A stretch of DNA of 64,000 bases from Hepsetus odoe (Eukaryota; Chordata; Actinopteri; Characiformes; Hepsetidae). The notes below the pieces were generated by a model that searched no databases, was not told the origin of the DNA, and saw nothing but the letters and a program-made list of their open reading frames with translations. The stretch spans positions 20,503,404 to 20,567,403 of the forward strand of contig CM029372.1 of assembly GCA_017165825.1 (NCBI GenBank). Direction: 5' to 3'. A program made the position numbers and the translations under genes. Positions 57,475 to 64,000 of the stretch are shown here, in pieces (position 1 is the first letter of the stretch; each line of letters starts with the position of its first letter).

Positions 57475-57640
57475 GCCACAGGGAGGCGCTCTACAGACTA
57501 TCAAATTACAGATTGCTTCACAACACATCCAAGGCCCCTCTCCCCGCCAGTCGCCGGTTTCCATAGTAACGGCCCTTCTGCGGGGCATATCGCTGTCTGT
57601 GGTTCTGAACGCCGGCGCATGAGAGTGGAGAGCAGGAGAT
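57475..57640. other. GC-richer patch upstream of the array
   Basis: Contains GGCGCTCTACAGAC, CCATAGTAACGGCCC, GCGGGGCATATCGCTG and GCCGGCGCATGAG, several CpGs within 160 bp in otherwise AT-rich sequence. It could be a promoter or an insulator. No convincing reading frame or splice pattern was seen. Confidence 0.35.
57478..57494 (+). promoter_or_regulatory. CTCF-like motif upstream of the array
   Basis: GCCACAGGGAGGCGCTC on the plus strand matches the CTCF core at 11 of 14 positions by eye. It opens a GC-richer, CpG-containing patch (57475-57640), unlike the AT-rich surroundings. It points away from the array, opposite to the promoter elements. Confidence 0.4.
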
Positions 57641-58003
57641 GTAAGGGGGAGGGGGAAAGGATACAAAGACCTTGGAACAGAGAAGCTGCTTAACTCTAGA
57701 CCTCAGTATACCTTCTGGACCTTCTGCATTTAGCTTATATTAGTAGTATATTTGTATTATATTTGTAGTCGTTGTTTTCACACTACAGACCTGTCATTAC
57801 TTTGACCCATTAGTGAGGGGATGCTGTTGCCTAGAAACCAGCAGTCAGTAAAGCACTCTGAAGAAGGCTTTGTCATAGCAGTAAGAAGGGATGGGGCAGA
57901 AAGATGGGGGATGGGGCTCTGTTTTAATATATTGACAGAGAATGTACTGACAATGCCTTTTTTTCTGGAAAGGGTGTTGGCCACCACCCTCTTGGTGTGT
58001 GTG

Positions 58004-58008
58004 GGTGT

Positions 58009-58041
<33 letters not shown>

Positions 58042-58070
58042 GCTGCGCGTGCATGTGTGTGTGTGTGTCT
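58004..58070. repeat. (GT)n microsatellite
   Basis: Two GT runs separated by GGCTGCGCGTGCA. Confidence 0.95.
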
Positions 58071-58267
58071 GAAGGCACACACTGCAGTAGCTCACAGCAG
58101 TACTGCAGTCTCTCTCTGTGCTCTGAAAGCAGGGCGGATGGAATTGGGTCAGCATTGGGGAAAGAGACTAATGCTGCTGATGTTCTCTTCGTGAACGATT
58201 TCTTCATTACAGTTTAAAAGAATGAAAATACAATACAGATGCTCCCAAATAACAACCTGTTAAGGAT

Positions 58268-58273
58268 TTTATT
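58268..58273 (-). terminator. possible polyadenylation signal of the upstream gene
   Basis: AATAAA on the minus strand (TGTGAATAAAATCC). It is the first well-placed signal before repeat-rich sequence and would give a 3' UTR of about 3 kb. This is positional inference only. Confidence 0.25.
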
Positions 58274-60768
58274 CACAGGCTTGTATTTACATACAAAATC
58301 AAGCGTGATATTTAATGAGCATTATATTAACAGAGCAAACAGCACTAATAGACTCAGGTGTCTACATCTATTGTAATGCATCATTTTTAGAGATTACTTC
58401 ATCTGTTTATTTTTTCTACCAACAAATACACATCAAAAGCACTGTTTCATGCAAAAGAAGCAGCAGTTATACAAAAGTCACTTCTGATTCTATGAAAACA
58501 TAAGATATTCTAACATACCCTAAGTTCATCCTCTCCGTCATTCAGTTCATTACAATAACATGTATGCCAATGATTCACATTGTGAGCATTTATAAAAAGC
58601 CTGAAGTTCATCACAAACAAACTTTCATATCACAATGAAGATATGCTATGATTCTAGCTTTCCAAGGATATTGAAATGATTTTTTAGGGTATATTCACTT
58701 ACGAGATTGGAGACAAGTGCTAGAATGTAAGACAGCTGAGGAAATTTAATCCCAGACAATACACAGAATTTCAACTAAGGCCACAGAAAGGACTGGGAAT
58801 TTTTGCCCAGTGCACACATTATACATCAATGAACCAGCTGCATTATGAACAACACCATGCCTTAAACTAAATCCCAGTGTTTATTCTCACATAATATGTT
58901 CTATTTTTCTGTGATGCTTATTGAACAGTGTTTAGTTGACTCTGTCTGAAAATGAACTGGGGAAAGCTTTTGCTTAAAATAAATTGCAACATTAAAGAAA
59001 AGAACATTTATTCACAAAATAATAAAGTGGGATTTCATATTGATATTGGAATCATGTGTTTTCCCATTTGTTTTCAAAAGATTAATTAAACACTGTGATA
59101 TCTTTGAAAGCTTTTGCAAAACAGAACATAAAACTGTATTGGATATTATATTAGATATAAACACAAGAATTATTCCAATTTCCACTTAATGCAGAGGTCA
59201 CTGAGAAAGAAGAGATCAAAATGTAGGGATATCTGGACCTAAAAGAATCAAAAACATTTTCTGCTCCAGGAATATGGTGGCTAAAAATAGACAGGGCATT
59301 TTTAATGCCACAAAAAGAGGATTTGGGTTAAATAAATAATACCTACTTTCACATGCTCAGAGTAGAGAAGAAAGTGACCTACTTGCATTATGTGCCATCT
59401 CTCTCTTTTTAGAGTCATGCCTTTGTTAACTCAGCCAATAAGCTCAGTATGAAGTCAAAACCTCTCTATGAATCCTATGAATCTTGACCCCATGATTTGC
59501 ACTGTCTTGGAGAAGTCATCGAAACCCTGTACATCACAAAAATGTTACCATTTAAGCTCTGACTAATGATAAAAGTATAACATATAAATAACATTCTTCA
59601 ATATGTAGCACACATGAAAAAAGTATAATATGCTGCATACTAAGAGTTAACAGAAAAGTAACCATCTATATATTGCAGCACTTTAATACTTCACAAAAAG
59701 CACTTGTTACAGCCCAAAAATACCAGAGAGTAAAAGAAAAAAAACAAATAATATCACTGAAAATCATTGAATCAGCTTAGACAGTAACAAACGTTTAAAT
59801 GTTTCAAAAGAAAAACACATATAATAAAAAACTGGATTAAGCAAACAAGCAAACATCAGTATGGTTGTCAGTTGTAAATTCCATTGTTTTCATATTGTTC
59901 TTGCTTATTACAAGAATAATGTTGTGCAAGCTTAGAAAACACTGAAGTGACATATTTGTGGTTAGATTATCTTTGCTGACCTCATAATTTATGCAATTAT
60001 CAAAATTTGCCTTAGTCATCATAATTGTGTGTTCATTTGCAATGTAGTTTGTGGTGTAGATTTGTTTGTCCACAAAGGGATTTAATAAATACAGTAATAA
60101 ACAGTGTAGATATCTACTCTGGTTTTGAGATTACAGCTGCATTAAACTGTATACATTCTGGATCAACTGAAATGCAAAGGAAAATGATTTTTGGGATAAT
60201 AATGTCTGACAGTACATCAGTTCATTTTCAGTCTTAATTCAAATGACAAGACAGCTGTCAGCTGGCAGAATCTTTACTTGAATAATTAAAGATAAGCCCC
60301 TCTAAGCAAAGCATTCAGGGAGAGAGTATTGTGTGACATTTACACATCATTACAGTTGTCATTTTTAAGATTTGTAGAGGTCATTATAACTTTTACTTAA
60401 CAACTTTTTGAGTTTGAGTAGGCCCAATGAGCAAATTTCCAGGAGGAAATACTTTTTTAAGTGCCACCATTTCTCCTTGGTTTCTTTGCCATTTACACAA
60501 GAACAAATTACTTAAATAAACATTAACATATATGTGGTACAATATCCACGAGTATAGAGATATAGTGTAACAAAACAACAAGTTTCCTTTTAATGCAAAA
60601 GCAATTTTAGTTTATGCTTTTCTTCCTCACTAATATTATATTTAGGAATGTGAATCCAATAAATGTAAATAAGTCAATATTATACATTCAGTACAGAAAT
60701 GGTGCAGACTTTCATTTTTTCTGGTCTCATCTTAGTTCTCATTTATGCTATGCCTTATTTTATATGTT

Positions 60769-61095
60769 TTAGAATTCCAGCGAGGTCAGTTTAGAGTTTT
60801 GTTGTTCTCTATCTCTTACATGATTGAAAAGCAGAATAAATGTACACATTAAAGTTAAAAACATGCAGACCCATGCATGTTGAATTAACTTGGAGGTTAA
60901 TCCAATAAATGCATTGGCAATTATGAGGGGATATTTGCACTGGGGTAGGGTTGTAGCATTGCTGATATCCACATACACACATCTGTCAGTCTTAATTGGA
61001 GACAGCATCCTTCCCATCCAGTCTATTAGAGTCTCAGCTTTAATGCAGGAAAAAAAGAGGAAAACAATGTATACTATTGTGATTTGTGTAGTCAA
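60769..61095 (-). CDS. uncertain small ORF with signal peptide and membrane segment
   Basis: 108 codons. The N-terminus MTTQITIVYIVFLFFSCIKA looks like a cleavable signal. A roughly 60-residue part with two Cys and an NAT glycosylation site follows. Then comes a hydrophobic span (WVCMFLTLMCTFILLF) and a charged end (NHVRDREQQ). I recognise no family. It lies within the putative 3' UTR of the upstream gene and may be a chance frame; AT-rich sequence favours hydrophobic codons. Confidence 0.2.
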   Translation of the reverse strand: MTTQITIVYIVFLFFSCIKAETLIDWMGRMLSPIKTDRCVYVDISNATTLPQCKYPLIIANAFIGLTSKLIQHAWVCMFLTLMCTFILLFNHVRDREQQNSKLTSLEF

Positions 61096-61253
61096 ATAGA
61101 ATCCTTACAATGAACACATATTAAGAATATAGTTGCAAACAGGTAGCCAGGTGGACAGGCAGGTGCTGTTTGGGTGTTGTCCGCTGTTTTAAATCAGATA
61201 GGTTCTTCTCAAGGTCACTGCACCAACAAGGGGTGATGGGAGCTCACGAGGAA

Positions 61254-61276
61254 CTACTGCTGGTAGTAGTTGATGC
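61254..61276 (-). CDS. possible last coding exon of the same unidentified gene
   Basis: The acceptor is a T-run ending TATTGGCAG. The frame carried over from 62346-62381 then gives GINYYQQ and a TAG stop (61254-61256). The following 3 kb to 58.27 kb would be 3' UTR; it is unique-looking, AT-rich and free of recognised repeats. The gene would share the strand of the protocadherin array and end upstream of it. Confidence 0.28.
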
Positions 61277-62345
61277 CTGCCAATAAAAAAAAAGTTAAGA
61301 CTTTGAACCAAACACAACCCATGTCCTGCAAGCCAATTTCTGAACACATCTCATGCAGCCGAGGCCTGTCACTCAAACAAAGGGCTTCAGGCAAAACACC
61401 AAAATAATGTGACCTCGGTTTTGACTAACAGGTGACAGGGATCGATCCATGAATACCATGCTCAGAGGTTAGGTGTGGTTAGGAGGGATGTGAAGGTTAA
61501 AGGCTAAAAAGTGGGTGATTATTTTAGTTAATTTCCCATCCCTAAGAAATCACATTACACACAAATTCACCATAAGCAGTATGTGAATCAGTCTATTCAC
61601 CCAATTATTTAAACACAGAGTCTAACATTTTACCAACGATTACGTGATCATTTCAGCAGTGGTGTTTAGGATTTCATAAACATCACTGGAAATAATAACA
61701 ACAAATATATAATTTCATGCACATGACCATGTGGAGGGTGTGTGTAGAATAATCTCTCTTCTTTTCTCAATAATTTTCCTGGATAAACTGGGAGGTGAAG
61801 ATTTGAATGGTAAAGCTGGTTGGATGCCTGTGCAAAAATGTCGTAACAGCACAACAAGCTGCACTTTCTGTGACAGGTGTGTGTGTGTGTACTTGTGTGC
61901 CAACAGAGTGGAGAGAAAGGCATACCTTAACCCCTCACTTTAACCAGGACTACCATTTAAGCCTGAGTCGCTGCCAAACAGTACAGATTCAATAGTCATA
62001 AATACTGTAAAAAGAATGTTTGTTGGCCATGATTGCTAATTAAAGTGGTTCATATAATGCACTCACCAAACTGTTCACTATGACAAAACACCTTAAGTCA
62101 GCATGAAACATAGCTTCATTGACCAGTGCAAATGTTAAGTGTCATTGTAATGAAAAGTACTGATTCAAAACTGTATTGAATTGAATAAATCAGAACCACA
62201 GCTCCTCCTAAAACAGGACAGATCAAACTTCACATAAAAACACTAAAACAAAGAAACAAACAATAGCACTCATTTGAGGAAAAAGTGAAAGATCAATGGG
62301 CGCTTGGCTGAGCTGCTCCAGAGAGGGGATGACAGGACTGCATAC

Positions 62346-62381
62346 CTCCAGCACAGGAAGGGACTTCGCTCATTTTGAGTA
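62346..62381 (-). CDS. possible 36-nt internal exon of an unidentified upstream gene
   Basis: On the minus strand, a pyrimidine tract ending TTTCTGTTCTAAAG is followed by 36 nt and then a GGAG|GTATG donor. One frame reads (x)LKMSEVPSCAG and joins in frame to the short coding stretch at 61254-61276. I do not recognise the protein. It rests on two splice-like junctions and frame agreement only, so it could be chance. Confidence 0.28.
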
Positions 62382-62399
62382 CTTTAGAACAGAAACAAA

Positions 62400-63185
62400 A
62401 AAAAGAAACAAGACATTTCAGTGTGTTATGGTGTGAAAAAAACATGGTCAACTCAATCACAAATTGCATAGGAAGCCCTCAGCAATTAAAAATAAAATAA
62501 TTAAATATCAGATAGGACCATTTAATGCAATAATTTATGTTAATTGACATGTCATTAAACTTTATATTAATACGGTCATGAACATGCAGAAATACAATTC
62601 CAGTAATATAAAAGGCATCCAGGGGATGCTTTGTGCATTTTTAAAGCAGTTTTCAATATGTGTTTTTTATTATTAAATAAAATTAATACATTTATTATTG
62701 TTATTTACAAATTTGGTTTGCTCAGTTATACAATTCATGATTTCCCAGGTCACCACTTCATCAGTTACTGAAAGCATGTAGTAACATGAAATTATACATA
62801 ATACCATGAAATATGCGATGCATGAGACCACACATTATGGTCAACATGAATGTGAGCAATTTAAAATGCAGAGGGTTATTTTAAGGTAATTCTGTTTTCT
62901 CTCTGTAGCTTGGAAAAGTTGAATATTATGTCCTATATCCTAATATCAAAGCAATCAAAGGGGTCAAGTTATTAATGCAAATTTTATTAAAAAAAAAAAA
63001 AAAAATTTTTTTTGCTACTAAAAAGCCAAGAGATGTTAAAAGATAATGTGGGTGAAACCAGCAAGTGTCTGCATGAGAGGAGAAAGCATGAGTCAAGGAG
63101 TAAGGTTGCTTGGAAGACTACTTTGCTGAAGTTACATGGTGGAGGGATAAATTATTTTCTACATAACTTCTGTTTAGTTGACATT
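62400..63185. other. no gene recognised
   Basis: AT-rich sequence between the candidate mini-exon and the V-SINE-like copy, with an A/T homopolymer block near 62990-63010. Confidence 0.45.
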
Positions 63186-63189
63186 GACA

Positions 63190-63381
63190 TTTAAGGCATT
63201 TAGCAGATGCTCTTATCCAGAGCGACTTCCATGTCCTAATTACAGGGACAGTCCCCCTGGAGCAACTCAGGGTTAAGGGTCTTGCTCAGGGACCCAGTGG
63301 TGGTGGTGCTAGAGGTGGGATTCGAACCTGGGACCTCTTGAGTCATCAGCAAGTACCCTACCACTAGACCACCACCACCCT
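63190..63381 (-). mobile_element. V-SINE-like element, antisense
   Basis: The complement of the 13.2 kb copy, with tail-side TTTAGCAGATGCTCTTATCC at the left and head complement CTACCACTAGACCACCACCA at the right. It is well preserved. Confidence 0.85.
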
Positions 63382-63839
63382 AGTTCACTATTTCACTAGA
63401 CTTATCTTTACATGTTTTTATTTAAAATATAAAACTATGTTTGAAAAATAATGTATTTTGTTACATTTTTTTGCTATTGTTATGTTATGAAATGTTATGA
63501 CATTAAATATAAGAAAAACCTGCTTCAGAAACCAATGAACGTGGCAAGATGGAAATGTGAAATCATTTTTTGCAAACTGAGAAATTGGTTGTGTTTGAAT
63601 CTGTTTATTAAATTCTAGCTTTAATCCAGTTGTGTTTAATAGTTTGTGAACAAAAACACTATGCTAAAGATAACCCGATGATATACTTCTTTGACCAAAT
63701 ATTCAGTCAGAAATAAATGTGTTATATGCTGCATTCCATACTGTAGCAAAGAAAATTAAGAAGACTTATTAAACAGGGACAAAAGGTGCCAGTGCAGTTA
63801 GATTAAGACTGATCTGAATTTCCCATATGTTGGTACAAT

Positions 63840-63960
63840 TTAGTCCAGGGGTGTGTAACTCCAGTCCGACACAGTTTGTTTAAACACACCTGGCTCAGCT
63901 CACCTGATAATTAGCCAGTTTATTGAATGTTTAAGAAGGCAACTACAAACTGTTACAGAA
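63840..63960. repeat. interspersed repeat fragment of unknown class
   Basis: GGGTGTGTAACTCCAGTCC, then CACACCTGGCTCAGCTCACC, resembles a common fish interspersed DNA repeat. The right side runs into a TA tract at the window edge. Confidence 0.4.
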
Positions 63961-63963
63961 CAG

Positions 63964-63964
<1 letters not shown>

Positions 63965-64000
<36 letters not shown>
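63965..64000. repeat. (TA)n microsatellite at the window edge
   Basis: TATATA run to the last base; the true length is unknown. Confidence 0.95.

Noticed and set aside
57778..58207. Thr/His-rich frames across the GT repeat near 58.0 kb (also near 12.5-12.9 kb and 42.1 kb)
   Set aside because: They are translations of microsatellites with no other coding sign.
1..64000. CRISPR arrays, bacterial operons or prophage
   Set aside because: Single-exon receptors with splice donors, SINEs, Tc1 elements and microsatellites show vertebrate nuclear DNA. No regularly spaced repeats were seen.

Overview
This window is vertebrate genomic DNA, almost certainly from a teleost fish. Its core is a tandem array of twelve intact, single-exon protocadherin variable exons, all on the minus strand, between 14669 and 56032. 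Each exon has 784-788 codons. Each encodes a signal peptide, six cadherin ectodomains (EC1-EC6), one membrane span and a short variable cytoplasmic segment, and each ends in a phase-0 splice donor (GAG|GT). This is the architecture of a clustered protocadherin locus, in which each variable exon has its own promoter and is spliced to shared constant exons. The constant exons are not in the window; given the strand they should lie to the left of position 1. The cytoplasmic segment (NYDGTLCHSIQYRSGDKRYM, then a SIGST...PG motif) lacks the beta/gamma-type ending, so I favour an alpha-type subcluster. A teleost delta-type subcluster is the alternative, and the constant exons would decide. Species cannot be called from the sequence.

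Layout: 1-14.6 kb is a transposon-rich flank or intron with Tc1/mariner copies, one holding a solo LTR, three tRNA-derived SINE types with clear target-site duplications, and microsatellites. The array runs from 14.6 to 56.0 kb. Transcription is right to left, so the 53.7-56.0 kb exon (exon 12) is the most upstream. By leader and EC1 sequence the exons fall into group A (exons 1-3, 14.7-23.2 kb), group B (exons 5-11, 27.1-52.8 kb) and two divergent single exons (4 and 12). A decayed variable-exon fragment lies at about 35.4-35.9 kb, with a tiny one at 50.3 kb. From 56.2 to 64 kb there is a GC-richer patch with a CTCF-like site, long microsatellites, and a possible 3' end of an unidentified upstream minus-strand gene.

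Regulation: about 200-260 bp upstream of every start codon is a conserved element of the form CGCTnGGTGTCAGTG in transcript orientation. It matches the known protocadherin promoter element (CSE, CGCT box), which is a CTCF site. The copy at exon 10 reads as a near-canonical CTCF core. CTCF-like motifs also occur at 5.3 kb, at 57.5 kb and inside one SINE family (SINE-B), including copies downstream of and within the array. Membrane-proximal sequence (late EC5 to cytoplasmic tail) is strongly homogenised between exons while EC1-EC4 diverge. This is the pattern expected of gene conversion that spares the homophilic recognition domains.
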